In this document: positions 24,110 to 33,583 of the stretch, piece after piece | How positions within the stretch are numbered: position 1 is the stretch's first letter | How the letters are laid out: each line of letters begins with the position of its first letter | Assembly (NCBI RefSeq): GCF_003751225.1 | Contig: NZ_RJKE01000001.1 | Location: 6,448,001 to 6,512,000 of the forward strand | From: Actinocorallia herbida | GTDB lineage: Bacteria; Actinomycetota; Actinomycetes; Streptosporangiales; Streptosporangiaceae | Direction of reading: 5' to 3' | Length of the DNA stretch: 64,000 bases | Program-made: the position numbers and the translations under genes | The notes under the pieces: generated by a model | Databases searched by the model: none | Told to the model about the DNA's origin: nothing | What the model saw: the letters and a program-made list of their open reading frames with translations, nothing else

Positions 24110-24772
24110 GTGGAGCAGTTGGACGACCTGCGGCTGTGGTGGCTGGCACTGTCGGCGATCCAGGTGGAGTGGGGCGGCGGCGGGCATGACGCCCTGCGGA
24201 TGGACGACGGCTCTCCCGAGGCCTACCGCAGGGCGCTGAACGACAACTGGGGGATCACCTCGGCCGCCGGGCTGCAGGACATGGCCCGGTGGCTGACCAC
24301 CTCCGGGCACGCGCGCGAGTACGAGCGCCATCTGGGCCGCGCCCCGTTCGCCTGGGACGCGGCCCGGCTGGTGTTCCTGGTCCGGGCCGCGCACGCCGCG
24401 GGGCTGCTTCCCGACGAGGACGCGGTCTGGGATCTGTGCGAGCGGCTGACCGTCCCGGTGCTGTGCCGGTACTCCTCCTGGCACGACTACGCCGAGGACT
24501 TCCTGGCCGCCCGCCGGATCTGGGTGGGCGACGGGCTGCACGACGCCGAGCAGAGCGCCCGGCAGGAGGAGTTCGCGCGGGCCGCCGCGCGGCTGCTCGA
24601 TCCGGCCAACGCCGCGAGTCCCTGGCGGCGGGTACCCTTCGACGCCCCGGCCCCCTACCTGGTGGTGCGCAGGCCGGGATCGGCCTCCGCGCCCGTGGCC
24701 CAGGCCGTCGAGGCCCCTCCGGAAGACCGCAACGCGGCGCTGCGCCGGGGGTTCGAGGTGCCCCTGCGCTGA
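24110..24772 (+). CDS. DUF1266-domain protein
   Basis: 220 residues from the GTG at 24110 with GGAGAG eight bases upstream. The C-terminal half matches the DUF1266 layout: FAWDAARLVFLVRAAHAAG, then SSWHDYAEDFLAARRIW. These proteins occur near colicin-immunity-like and toxin-related genes in other bacteria, but no function is established. The N-terminal part has a W-rich helix (WWLALSAIQVEW). No membrane segment is seen. Confidence 0.75.
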   Translation: MEQLDDLRLWWLALSAIQVEWGGGGHDALRMDDGSPEAYRRALNDNWGITSAAGLQDMARWLTTSGHAREYERHLGRAPFAWDAARLVFLVRAAHAAGLLPDEDAVWDLCERLTVPVLCRYSSWHDYAEDFLAARRIWVGDGLHDAEQSARQEEFARAAARLLDPANAASPWRRVPFDAPAPYLVVRRPGSASAPVAQAVEAPPEDRNAALRRGFEVPLR

Positions 24773-24868
24773 CCATCATTCTGCGTGGCGCGAAATTTTG
24801 CGTGTCACGAAGATTTTCACCCCATAAATGATTGCGCGCCGTGCAAACCTGTCGGTACGTTATCGGGC

Positions 24869-25468
24869 GTGAACGAGGGGCTACGCGCACGCAAGAAGCA
24901 GGAGACCCGGCGCGCGCTCGGCGAGGCCGCGCTGCGGCTCGCCCTGGAACACGGCCCGGAGAACGTCCGGGTCGAGGACATCGCCACCGCGGCGGGCGTC
25001 TCCACACGCACCTACAACAACTACTTCGGCAGCCGTGAGGCGGCGATCTGCGCGCACGGCGTCGAACGGGCGGCCTCGCTCGCCGACGCACTGCGGGCCC
25101 GTCCGCAGGACGAGCCCCTGGCCGAGGCCTGCGTCAACGCCGTCCTCGCCCACTTCCGGGGCCAGGAGGACCCCAACTGGCGGGCGATGCTGATGATCTT
25201 CTCCAACCCGGCGCTCCAGGTGGAGTTCCAGCGCCACTGCGGACCCGCGTCCGGGCCGCTCGTCGAGGCCATCGCCGAGCGCTGCGCGGCCGACCCGGCG
25301 GCGGATCTCTTCCCGGCGCTGCTCACCGAGACCCTGAACACCGCGGCCCGGGTGGCGACCGTGCACTGGCTGCGCGCCAAGGGCGACCGGAGCTTCCATG
25401 ACGTCCTGCGCGAGGCGCTCGAGCGGGTCGCCCCCGTCGCGGCGGCCTTCGAGCAGTCGCACCGCTGA
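24869..25468 (+). CDS. TetR-family transcriptional regulator
   Basis: 199 residues from the GTG at 24869 (VNEGLRARKKQETRRALGEA). The helix-turn-helix is VRVEDIATAAGVSTRTYNNYFGSREAAI given here by its ends (VRVEDIATAAGV, TRTYNNYFGSR). The ligand-binding half has the actinobacterial C-terminal helices. It ends 33 bases before the ABC-exporter pair on the same strand, so it probably regulates it and may be cotranscribed with it. A DNA site is not obvious. Confidence 0.92.
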   Translation: MNEGLRARKKQETRRALGEAALRLALEHGPENVRVEDIATAAGVSTRTYNNYFGSREAAICAHGVERAASLADALRARPQDEPLAEACVNAVLAHFRGQEDPNWRAMLMIFSNPALQVEFQRHCGPASGPLVEAIAERCAADPAADLFPALLTETLNTAARVATVHWLRAKGDRSFHDVLREALERVAPVAAAFEQSHR

Positions 25469-25501
25469 ATTCCTTTCCCTGCTACCCCCGAGCGAGACAT
25501 C

Positions 25502-27235
25502 TTGCTGATCCGACTCGTCACCGCGACACTGCGGCCCTACCGGCGCGACCTCGTCGTGCTGGTGGCGCTCCAGTTCCTCGCCACTCTCGGCATGCTCTAC
25601 CTGCCGACGCTCAATGCCGACATCATCGACAAGGGCGTCGTCGTCGGCGACACCGGCTTCATCATGCGGGCCGGCGGCATCATGCTCGCGGTGTCCGTCG
25701 CGCAGCTCGCCTGCTCGACCGGCGCCGTCTTCTTCGCCTCCCGGACGGCCGCCACCCTCGGCCGCGACCTGCGCGCCGGGCTGTTCCGCCGCGTCCAGGA
25801 CTTCTCCGCGCGCGAGGTCGGCCAGTTCGGCACGCCGTCGCTCATCACCCGCACGACCAACGACGTCCAGCAGGTGCAGATGCTGGTCCTCATGGCGCTG
25901 ACCATGGCGGTGGCCGCGCCGATCATGGCGGTCGGCAGCATCTTCATGGCGCTGCGCCAGGACGTCCCGCTGTCGCTGCTGCTGCTCCTGATCCTGCCGC
26001 TGCTCGGCGGGGTGCTCACCTGGGCGGTGACCCGGATGGTCCCGCTGTTCCAGAGCATCCAGGGCAAGCTCGACGATCTCAACCAGATCCTGCGCGAGCA
26101 GATCACCGGGGTCCGGGTCGTCCGGGCGTTCGTCCGCGAGAAGCAGGAGACCGAGCGGTTCGCCAAGTCCAACGACGTGCTCCTCGACGTCTCCCAGCAG
26201 GCCGGGTACTTCATGGGCACCCTGTTCCCGCTGATCATGGCCGTGGTGAACGTCGCGAGCGTCGCCGTCCTGTGGTTCGGCGGGCACCGGATCGCCGGCG
26301 GCGGCATGGAGGTCGGGGCGCTGACCGCGTTCCTGTCCTACCTGATGCAGACCCTCATGTCGGTCATGATGGCGATGTTCATGTTCATGATGGCGCCGCG
26401 CGCCTCGGTCTGCGCCGGCCGCATCGACGAGGTCCTGGACACCCGCTCCAGCGTCGTCCCGCCGGTCTCCCCCATCTCCGAGACCCCGCTGCGCGGCACC
26501 GTCGACCTGCGCGACGTCGACTTCGGGTACCCCGGCGCCGAGGAACCCGTCCTGCGCGGGGTGAACCTCAGCGCGCGGCCCGGCGAGACGGTGGCGATCA
26601 TCGGCTCGACGGGCAGCGGGAAGACCACGCTGCTCAACCTCATCCCCCGGCTGTTCGACGCGACCGGCGGCACGGTCGAGCTGGACGGCGTCGACGTGCG
26701 GGAACTCGACCCGGCGCGGCTCGCCAAGATCGTCGGAATCGTCCCGCAGCGTCCGTACCTGTTCTCCGGGACGATCGCGTCCAACCTGCGGTACGGCAAC
26801 CCCGACGCCACCGACGAGGAGCTCTGGCACGCGCTGGAGATCGCGCAGGCCAAGGACTTCGTCGAGCGCATGCCCGAGGGCCTCCAGACCCCGGTCGCGC
26901 AGGGCGGCACCACCGTCTCCGGCGGCCAGCGCCAGCGCCTCGCGATCGCCCGCGCGCTGGTCCACAAGCCCGAGGTGTTCCTCTTCGACGACTCCTTCTC
27001 CGCCCTGGACTACACCACCGACGCCCGGCTGCGGGCGGCGCTCGCCGCGGAGACCACCGACGCCACGGTGATCATCGTCGCGCAGCGCGTCAGCACCATC
27101 CGGCACGCCGACCGGATCGTGGTCCTCGACCACGGCCGGGTCGTCGGCGTCGGCGCCCACGCCGACCTGATGGCCGGCAACGAGACCTACCGGGAGATCG
27201 TGCTCTCCCAGCTCACCGAGCAGGAGGCGGCATGA
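25502..27235 (+). CDS. Heterodimeric ABC exporter half-transporter A (TM287-like)
   Basis: 577 residues; TTG start at 25502. Six transmembrane helices (residues ~15-300) precede a nucleotide-binding domain: Walker A IIGSTGSGKTTLL, signature VSGGQRQRLAIARAL and Walker B VFLFDDSFSALD. The residue after the Walker B Asp is Asp rather than the catalytic Glu, so its own ATP site is degenerate, while its signature is canonical. That is the TM287 pattern. It overlaps the next gene by four bases (ATGA). Confidence 0.94.
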   Translation: MLIRLVTATLRPYRRDLVVLVALQFLATLGMLYLPTLNADIIDKGVVVGDTGFIMRAGGIMLAVSVAQLACSTGAVFFASRTAATLGRDLRAGLFRRVQDFSAREVGQFGTPSLITRTTNDVQQVQMLVLMALTMAVAAPIMAVGSIFMALRQDVPLSLLLLLILPLLGGVLTWAVTRMVPLFQSIQGKLDDLNQILREQITGVRVVRAFVREKQETERFAKSNDVLLDVSQQAGYFMGTLFPLIMAVVNVASVAVLWFGGHRIAGGGMEVGALTAFLSYLMQTLMSVMMAMFMFMMAPRASVCAGRIDEVLDTRSSVVPPVSPISETPLRGTVDLRDVDFGYPGAEEPVLRGVNLSARPGETVAIIGSTGSGKTTLLNLIPRLFDATGGTVELDGVDVRELDPARLAKIVGIVPQRPYLFSGTIASNLRYGNPDATDEELWHALEIAQAKDFVERMPEGLQTPVAQGGTTVSGGQRQRLAIARALVHKPEVFLFDDSFSALDYTTDARLRAALAAETTDATVIIVAQRVSTIRHADRIVVLDHGRVVGVGAHADLMAGNETYREIVLSQLTEQEAA

Positions 27236-29178
27236 CCGAGGAGAACAAGCCGGCGCCGGCCGCGCCGCGGCACGGGCCGGCCGCCTGGATGGCGGGCCCG
27301 TCGCTCGAGAAGTCCTCGGACTTCGCCGGGTCGGCCAAGCGGCTGCTGCGCGACATGCGCCCCGAGCGGGCGCTCATCATCATCGGCTCGCTGCTCGGCG
27401 CGGTCAGCGTCATCCTCACCGTGCTCGGTCCGCGGGTGCTCGGCGAGGCCACCGACCTGATCTTCGACGGGGCGGTCTCGGCGAAGCTCCCGGCCGGGCT
27501 GTCCAAGGCCGAGGCCGTGGAGCAGTTGCGCGCCTCCGGCCAGGGCACGTTCGCCGACATGGTCGCCGCGATGGACGTCGTGCCGGGCACCGGCATCGAC
27601 TTCGGGGCCGTCGGCAGGGTGCTGCTCGGCGTCCTGGCGATCTACCTGGTCGCCGCGGCCCTCGGCGTCACCCAGGGGCGCGTCACCGCGGCGATCGTGC
27701 AGCGCTCGATGCACCGGCTGCGCGCCCGCGTCCAGGAGAAGCTGGCGCGGCTGCCGCTCAGCTACTTCGACCGCAACCAGCGGGGCGAGGTGCTGAGCCG
27801 GGTCACCAACGACATCGACAACCTCTCCCAGACGCTCCAGCAGACCCTCAGCATGGCGCTGAACTCGATCCTCACCATCGTCGGCGTGCTGGCGATGATG
27901 CTGTGGATCTCGCCGCTGCTCGCGCTGATCGCCCTGGTCACCGTGCCGCTGACGGTGTTCGTCACGGCCAAGATCGGCGCCCGGTCCAAGCCGCAGTTCA
28001 TCCAGCAGTGGGCCAGCACCGGCAAGCTCAACGCGCACATCGAGGAGATGTACGGCGGGCACACCCTCGTCGCGGCGTTCGGCCGCAAGGAGGAGGCCGC
28101 GGAGACGTTCACCGAGCACAACGAGAGCCTCCACAAGGCGTCCTTCAGGGCCCAGTTCATCTCCGGGCTCATCCAGCCCGCGACGATGCTGATCGGCAAC
28201 ATCAACTACGTGCTCGTCGCCGTCATCGGCGGCCTGCGCGTGGCGAACGGCTCGCTGTCGCTCGGCGACGTCCAGGCGTTCATCCAGTACTCGCGGCAGT
28301 TCACCCAGCCGCTCACCCAGGTGGCGAGCATGGCGAACCTGCTCCAGTCCGGCATCGCCTCGGCCGAGCGGGTGTACGAGCTGCTCGACGCCGAGGAGCA
28401 GAGCGCCGAGCCGAAGGCGTCCCCCATCGTCGCCGACCCGCGCGGCAGGGTGGCGTTCGAGGACGTCTCGTTCGCCTATTCCCCCGACAAGCCGCTCATC
28501 GAGCATCTGTCGCTCACCGTCGAGCCCGGCCAGACCGTCGCGATCGTCGGTCCGACGGGCGCGGGCAAGACGACGCTGGTCAACCTGCTCATGCGGTTCT
28601 ACGACGTCACCGACGGCAAGATCACCCTCGACGGGGTGAACATCGCCGAGATGGACCGCGGCGACCTGCGCGCCCGCACCGGCATGGTGCTCCAGGACGC
28701 GTGGGTGTTCGGCGGGACCATCGCGGAGAACATCGGGTACGGCGACGTCACCGCGTCCCGCGAGAAGATCGTCGAGGCGGCGAAGACCACCCAGGTCGAC
28801 CACTTCGTGCGGACCCTCCCCGAGGGCTACGACACGGTCCTGGACGACGAGGGCGGCACCGTCAGCGCCGGCGAGAAGCAGCTGCTGACGATCGCCCGCG
28901 CGTTCCTGGCCGAACCGGCGATCCTCATCCTGGACGAGGCGACCAGTTCGGTCGACACCCGCACGGAGGTGCTCATCCAGCGCGCGATGCGCAACCTCCG
29001 CCAAGGCCGCACCAGCTTCGTCATCGCCCACCGGCTGTCCACGATCCGCGACGCCGACCTCATCCTCGTCATGGAAGAGGGCTCGATCGTCGAGCAGGGC
29101 ACCCACGAGGAGCTGATCGCCTCGGACGGCGCCTACCAGCGCCTGTACGCGGCCCAGTTCGCCGAGGCGCTGACCTGA
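27232..29178 (+). CDS. Heterodimeric ABC exporter half-transporter B (TM288-like)
   Basis: 648 residues from the ATG at 27232. The first ~85 residues include an insertion between helices 1 and 2, as in TM288-type subunits. Walker A is IVGPTGAGKTTLV and Walker B is ILILDEATSSVD, with the catalytic Glu. Its signature is VSAGEKQLLTIARAF, a non-canonical form. Together with subunit A this gives one consensus and one degenerate ATP site. The pair probably exports a drug or lipid under control of the upstream TetR. Confidence 0.94.
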   Translation: MTEENKPAPAAPRHGPAAWMAGPSLEKSSDFAGSAKRLLRDMRPERALIIIGSLLGAVSVILTVLGPRVLGEATDLIFDGAVSAKLPAGLSKAEAVEQLRASGQGTFADMVAAMDVVPGTGIDFGAVGRVLLGVLAIYLVAAALGVTQGRVTAAIVQRSMHRLRARVQEKLARLPLSYFDRNQRGEVLSRVTNDIDNLSQTLQQTLSMALNSILTIVGVLAMMLWISPLLALIALVTVPLTVFVTAKIGARSKPQFIQQWASTGKLNAHIEEMYGGHTLVAAFGRKEEAAETFTEHNESLHKASFRAQFISGLIQPATMLIGNINYVLVAVIGGLRVANGSLSLGDVQAFIQYSRQFTQPLTQVASMANLLQSGIASAERVYELLDAEEQSAEPKASPIVADPRGRVAFEDVSFAYSPDKPLIEHLSLTVEPGQTVAIVGPTGAGKTTLVNLLMRFYDVTDGKITLDGVNIAEMDRGDLRARTGMVLQDAWVFGGTIAENIGYGDVTASREKIVEAAKTTQVDHFVRTLPEGYDTVLDDEGGTVSAGEKQLLTIARAFLAEPAILILDEATSSVDTRTEVLIQRAMRNLRQGRTSFVIAHRLSTIRDADLILVMEEGSIVEQGTHEELIASDGAYQRLYAAQFAEALT

Positions 29179-29197
29179 CCCGAGCGCGCTGGAACGA

Positions 29198-29224
29198 GGG
29201 CCCGCGGCACCGCGCCGCGGGCCC
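29198..29224 (+). terminator. Terminator of the TetR/ABC operon
   Basis: Perfect 11-base arms (GGGCCCGCGGC and its complement) with an ACCGC loop lie 20 bases after the stop of half-transporter B and are followed by TTCGG. Confidence 0.78.
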
Positions 29225-29359
29225 TTCGGCGTCCGCGCGTGATCTTCGTCCGGACGACACCGGGCGTACGCCACGACTTCGCCTGTCCGCGCCTTCGGGG
29301 CATTGAGCGGTCCTGAACCCGGCCACCGGTCAGCTCACCGCGGTCCGTCCCGGAACCGC

Positions 29360-29382
29360 CCGCCTCCCGGAAGGGGAGGCGG
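29360..29382 (-). terminator. Terminator after the aldo/keto reductase
   Basis: A 9-base perfect stem (CCGCCTCCC / GGGAGGCGG) with a GGAAG loop lies between the ABC operon and the convergent reductase gene, 17 bases after the reductase stop. Confidence 0.7.
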
Positions 29383-29398
29383 CCCTTTCGGGTTTCGG

Positions 29399-30394
29399 CT
29401 ACCAGGCGAAGGCTTCCGGGCTGGGGCCAGGGCCGGGGAAGAGGGTGTCGAGCTCGGTGAGGAGGTCGGCGTCGAGGGTCAGGGCCTCGGCGCGGAGGCC
29501 GGATTCGAGTTGGTCGATGGTGCGGGGGCCGACGATCGGGCCGGTCACGCCGGGGCGGGTGAGGAGCCAGGCGAGGCCCACTTCACCGGGCTCCAGGTCA
29601 CGGGCGGCGCACAGGTCCTCGTACTTCTCGATCTTGGCGCGCCTGCGGTCGTTCTCGAGGTAGGTGGCGCTGCGGCCGGTCTGGGACCGGCTGCCGCCGC
29701 CTTCGCGCTGCTTGCGCAGGACGCCGCCGAGCAGGCCGCCAGCGAGCGGGGACCAGGGGATGACGCCCAGGCCGTAGGCTTCGGCGGCGGGGATGACCTC
29801 CATCTCCGCACGGCGTTCGATCAGGTTGTAGTGGCACTGCTCGCTGACCAGGCCGAGGGAGCCTCGGCGGGCGGCGGTCTCGTTGGCGCGGGCGATAGAC
29901 CAGCCGGGGAAGTTCGAGGACCCGACGTAGAGGACCTTGCCCTGCTGGACGAGGACGTCCATGGCCTGCCAGATCTCGTCCCAGGGCGTGTCCCGGTCGA
30001 CGTGGTGGAACTGGTAGAGGTCGATGTGGTCGGTCTGGAGGCGCTTCAGGGAGGCGTCGCAGGCGCGGCGGATGTTCAGCGCCGACAGCTTGTCGTCGTT
30101 GGGCCACGGGTTCCCGCTCGGGCCCATGTTGCCGTAGACCTTGGTCGCGAGCACGGTCTTGTCGCGCCGTCCGCCGCCGTTGGCGAACCAGGTGCCGATG
30201 ATCTCCTCGGTCCGCCCCCGGTTCTCCGCCCAGCCGTACACGTTGGCCGTGTCGAAGAAGTTGACGCCCGCGTCGAGCGCGGCGTCCATGATCTTGTGGC
30301 TCTCGGCCTCGTTCGTCTCGGGCCCGAAGTTCATGGTCCCGAGGACGATCCGGCTGACCTTGAGCCCCGTACGTCCCAGTTGTACGTAGTCCAT
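29399..30394 (-). CDS. Aldo/keto reductase
   Basis: 331 residues from the ATG at 30394 (MDYVQLGRTGLKVSRIVLG). The catalytic tetrad is visible: Asp and Tyr in FFDTANVYGWAENRGRTEE, Lys in VLATKVYGNMG and His in YQFHHVD. The nicotinamide-binding end has TGPIVGPRTIDQLESGL. It matches the actinobacterial AKR group related to YhdN/PdxI. It reduces a carbonyl with NADPH; the substrate is unknown. The gene stands alone. Confidence 0.92.
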   Translation of the reverse strand: MDYVQLGRTGLKVSRIVLGTMNFGPETNEAESHKIMDAALDAGVNFFDTANVYGWAENRGRTEEIIGTWFANGGGRRDKTVLATKVYGNMGPSGNPWPNDDKLSALNIRRACDASLKRLQTDHIDLYQFHHVDRDTPWDEIWQAMDVLVQQGKVLYVGSSNFPGWSIARANETAARRGSLGLVSEQCHYNLIERRAEMEVIPAAEAYGLGVIPWSPLAGGLLGGVLRKQREGGGSRSQTGRSATYLENDRRRAKIEKYEDLCAARDLEPGEVGLAWLLTRPGVTGPIVGPRTIDQLESGLRAEALTLDADLLTELDTLFPGPGPSPEAFAW

Positions 30395-30886
30395 GAACAC
30401 CAGTAAACCGTTCCTGAGCACTGTCCAGGAGTGTTCCCCCCCGGGATCAGTGCGTCTGTCCCGAACGGTGCTGGACAGACTTGCCCCCCTGCTTTCACAC
30501 ACCCGGTGGAGCAGCGGATCTCGTCCGCCCTCCGATCCGGGCCGGGCAGGGTTCCTTACACCCGGGGTCGTGGTGCCGGGCCTGGACGGTCCGATGCCCC
30601 GCACCATCACACCGGTGATGCGGGGGCGGTGCCGTCCGACGCCGGGCCCCATGGCCCTGGGCGCGCCGTCCGATCACGAGACTCGCGGCCTCATGACGGC
30701 TGGTCTTGATCTTGCGCGTGCTGGTGGCCTGCTGCCAATACCGCGCTCCCCACCGACACTCAGCGGACACCAGTTCAATACCCCGCCGGGCACGTCGCGA
30801 TCACCCCGAGGCCGTGGCACGGGTGCAAATCCAGGAGAAACCCACGAAAGCCCCCAAGTACCGGACGACCAGGGCATGATCTTCGG
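30395..30886. other. Gene-free stretch between AKR and the TPR-like protein
   Basis: About 490 bases separate the divergent reductase and TPR-like genes. A 165-codon plus-strand frame (30393-30890) spans it but has Pro/Arg/Gly-rich, non-protein-like sequence and begins inside the reductase start region. CTGTCCAG near 30421 and CTGGACAG near 30471 form a widely spaced inverted repeat. Otherwise nothing is recognised. Confidence 0.35.
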
Positions 30887-32566
30887 GTGAGCGATCTTGT
30901 CAGGGAGACCGGGGAAGCGCTCGTGGCGGCCGCGGAGGCGGGGGACGGCAAGGCCGTCCGGCGAATGAGCGGCTTCTTCGTGTTCCGGGCCCTCGTCGAC
31001 GAGGGCATCCCCTACTGGGAGCGGGCCGCGCCTGTCTCTTCCTGGGCCGCCTTCACCCTTGCGCGTTACCGGAAGATCCGGGGGGACCGGGCCGAGGCCG
31101 AGCGCCTGTACCGCTCGTTCGCCGGGACGTCCGGCGACTGCGCCTACGGTCTGGGGGTCCTACTCGGCGAGGACGGCGATTCCGAGGCCCAGGCGTGGTT
31201 CCGCACGGGCTGGGAGGACTGGCGCAGGCTCGACTGCAAGATCGAACTCGGCAAGGGGATCGCCGCGCAGGGCCGTCCGGGAGAGGCAGCCGCCTTCCTG
31301 ATGGACGGGGCCGGCCTCGGCGACATCGCCGTGTTCCGCTGGGTGGAGCTGTTCGAGGCGATGCAGAAGACCCTGGACGATGCCGCGGCCTCGCTCGACG
31401 CCGCCGGGTCACCCGCCGAAGCGGCCGGATCGATCCTCGACCTCGCCGGGCTGCGGGACTCGCTCTCCGCCTACCCGGGTCTGCTGGCACCCACGGAGGA
31501 GCTCTACCTCCGGGCCGCCGACCTGTCCGCTTCCGACCCCTATCCGCACTCCTACATCCTCCTCGAGCACGCCCGCACCCTGTACGCCGCGGGCGGCCGG
31601 GCCGACGACTGCGCGGCGCTCCTTCACCGGGCCGGGGACCTCGGCCTGCACGCCGCGTCCAGCGCGCTGGCCGGGATCGCCCAGGACCGCGGCGACCTCG
31701 CCGAAGCCGAGCGCGCCTACACCGCGGCGGCCGAGGCCGGGGAGCCGGACTCCGTCTTCAACCTGGCGCTCATGTACGAGGCGGTGTTCCGCCTGGACGA
31801 CGCCGAGCACTGGTACCGCAGATACCTCGACCTGTTCCCCGACGACCCCGAGGTGCCCGGTCAGCTCGCCCACGTCGCGCGCAAGCGCTCCATCGACGCG
31901 ACGGCGCTGCGCGAACGCGTGGCCGACCTGCCCCGGCTCCGCGCCGCGGCCGAGGCCGGAGACGCACGGGCCGGGTACCTCTTCGGCAGTTCCCTCTGGA
32001 CATGGAAGCAGGGCTCGGCGCGGGAGATGCTCCCCTGGATCCTTCCGCTCGCCGAGGAGGGCGACGCCGAAGCCGCCGACCTCGTCGCCGAGCTCTACGG
32101 CAGGCTCGGCAAGGCGTCGCTGCGCGACCGCCGGCGGCTGCGCGCGGCGGAGCTCGGCGATCTGAACGCGTGCAGGCAGGCGGGCCTTTTGTCGAACCAC
32201 CACAAGGACTGGCAGCAGGCGGAGCGCTGGTTCGTCCGGTCCGCCTCCGACGGCGACGGACTCGACGCCTTCTTCGCCGGAAAGCTCATGGCGCAGCGCG
32301 AGTCCTTCGCCGAGGCCGAACCGCTGCTGCGGCACGCGTGGGCCCAAGGCGAACACGAGGCTTATGGCCCCGAGGCCGCCGGGTACTACGGCGTCGTCCT
32401 GCACCGGCTCGGCCGCTCCGCCGAGGCGGTCCCGCTCCTGGAGGCCGCGGCGGAGTCCTGGTCGCGCATCGTGCTCCGCCATTCAGACGACGTCGACGTC
32501 ATCGCCCGCGCCCCGAACGTCCCCGAGCTCCTCAAGGAGGCCCGGGCCGCCGCGGGCGCGGGCTGA
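30887..32566 (+). CDS. TPR/Sel1-like repeat protein
   Basis: 559 residues, GTG start. The whole protein consists of helical pairs of the Sel1/TPR type; clear copies are YRKIRGDRAEAERLYRSFAG, GIAQDRGDLAEAERAYTAAA, LALMYEAVFRLDDAEHWYRR and VVLHRLGRSAEAVPLLEAAA. No catalytic domain and no signal peptide are seen. It probably acts as a scaffold for protein interactions in the cytoplasm. No partner is evident nearby, because the next gene is convergent. Confidence 0.75.
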   Translation: MSDLVRETGEALVAAAEAGDGKAVRRMSGFFVFRALVDEGIPYWERAAPVSSWAAFTLARYRKIRGDRAEAERLYRSFAGTSGDCAYGLGVLLGEDGDSEAQAWFRTGWEDWRRLDCKIELGKGIAAQGRPGEAAAFLMDGAGLGDIAVFRWVELFEAMQKTLDDAAASLDAAGSPAEAAGSILDLAGLRDSLSAYPGLLAPTEELYLRAADLSASDPYPHSYILLEHARTLYAAGGRADDCAALLHRAGDLGLHAASSALAGIAQDRGDLAEAERAYTAAAEAGEPDSVFNLALMYEAVFRLDDAEHWYRRYLDLFPDDPEVPGQLAHVARKRSIDATALRERVADLPRLRAAAEAGDARAGYLFGSSLWTWKQGSAREMLPWILPLAEEGDAEAADLVAELYGRLGKASLRDRRRLRAAELGDLNACRQAGLLSNHHKDWQQAERWFVRSASDGDGLDAFFAGKLMAQRESFAEAEPLLRHAWAQGEHEAYGPEAAGYYGVVLHRLGRSAEAVPLLEAAAESWSRIVLRHSDDVDVIARAPNVPELLKEARAAAGAG

Positions 32567-32581
32567 CCCGGGGCCGGGTCA
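32564..32581. terminator. 18-bp perfect palindrome spanning both convergent stop codons
   Basis: TGACCCGG and CCGGGTCA are perfect arms around GG. The first three bases are the stop of the TPR-like gene and the last three are the stop of the DUF2804 gene on the other strand, so both stops are part of one symmetric element that probably terminates both transcripts. Confidence 0.55.
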
Positions 32582-33583
32582 CCAGCGCATGCGGACCTGC
32601 TCGGCCCAGCCGAGCAGGCCGTCCACCTCCAGGGCCGGGCCTTCGTCGGGGTGGATCGTGCCCGCGTAGTGGCCGAAGAGCTGGTGGGTGTGGTTGGCCA
32701 GGAGAAGGGCGTCGGTCTTCACGTGCCGTTCGTGGAACGGGGTGAAGACGAGGTCGACGGCGCCGGGGGCGTGGATCCGCCAGGGGGCGCGGAAGTCGGC
32801 GGGGTCGTACTCCCAGGCGAGGTCTGCGCCGATCTTGGTGAGGCGGCCGTCGACGAGGACGGCGTTCTCGGTCATCCCGGTGCCGTCGGTCCATTTGCCG
32901 CCGAACTGGAGGCCGATGGTCCGCCCGGCGCTGGTCCCGGAGGCGGCGCCCCAGTTCCAGAGGGTGTCGTACGGCCAGCGGCCCCGGCCGTGGTCGAGGA
33001 CCGCCCAGCCGCCGTCGAACGCGAAGGAGCGCCCCCCGAGCGTCAGGGTGCCTTCGGCGGGGCGGGCGACCTGCTTGGACGTGAACTGGTAGCGCCGATC
33101 GTCCCACGGGATGACGACGTTCATGCTCTCGTGGCCCTCGGGGAGCGCCGCGAAGAGGTCGGCCGTCAGCGGCCCCTCAGAGGTCGGGCAGGTGGCGCGC
33201 ACACGGGTGCCGCCTGCCTCGCGGAGGACGGAGACGCGCACCTTCCCCGACGCGACGGTGATGTCGGAGCCGTCCAGGCTGTCGGGGAGGCGTACGCCCG
33301 GACCGAAGGGAGCCATCGTGCTCACCTCGAGTTCGGTCCCGCCGTACTCCAGGAAGTACACGCCGTTGACGGCCATGTAGTCGAGGTGGCTGACCGTCAC
33401 GGCGACGAGGTGGGTCGGCGTGGTGAAGCACCAGTACTCCCACTTCTTGCGCCGCCCCCACCGCCCCGGAAGGGCGGTGTCGTGCAGGGGGCGGCGGGAC
33501 CAGCCGACGGCCGCCGGGTCGAGGCGGCCGTCGGGACGGGTCAGGGCGACGGGCTCGGTGATCTCCCGCTCGTGCGTGCTCAT
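32579..33583 (-). CDS. DUF2804 family protein
   Basis: 334 residues; the ATG overlaps the upstream stop (ATGA). It shows the DUF2804 hallmarks: KKWEYWCFTTPTHLVAV near the N-terminus, LDHGRGRWPYDTLWNWG, GLQFGGKWTDGTGMTENAV and the C-terminal FTPFHERH. The predicted fold is a large beta-sandwich of the kind seen in lipocalin/CrtC-like hydratases (HxxYxxLDHGRG-type sequence). CrtC-like proteins add water to isoprenoid double bonds, but no activity is shown for DUF2804. It is the last gene of a TetR/GPH transporter/S1P-lyase-like operon. Confidence 0.88.
   Translation of the reverse strand: MSTHEREITEPVALTRPDGRLDPAAVGWSRRPLHDTALPGRWGRRKKWEYWCFTTPTHLVAVTVSHLDYMAVNGVYFLEYGGTELEVSTMAPFGPGVRLPDSLDGSDITVASGKVRVSVLREAGGTRVRATCPTSEGPLTADLFAALPEGHESMNVVIPWDDRRYQFTSKQVARPAEGTLTLGGRSFAFDGGWAVLDHGRGRWPYDTLWNWGAASGTSAGRTIGLQFGGKWTDGTGMTENAVLVDGRLTKIGADLAWEYDPADFRAPWRIHAPGAVDLVFTPFHERHVKTDALLLANHTHQLFGHYAGTIHPDEGPALEVDGLLGWAEQVRMRW

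Noticed and set aside
24881-27160. 759-codon minus-strand frame under the TetR/ABC genes
   Set aside because: Antisense shadow of clear ABC-transporter genes with Walker motifs on the plus strand.
27187-29274. 695-codon minus-strand frame under half-transporter B
   Set aside because: Antisense shadow; Asp/Val/Arg/Leu-rich without motifs.
30393-30890. 165-codon plus-strand frame between AKR and the TPR-like gene
   Set aside because: Sequence is Pro/Arg/Ser-rich, starts inside the AKR start region and lacks a ribosome-binding site.
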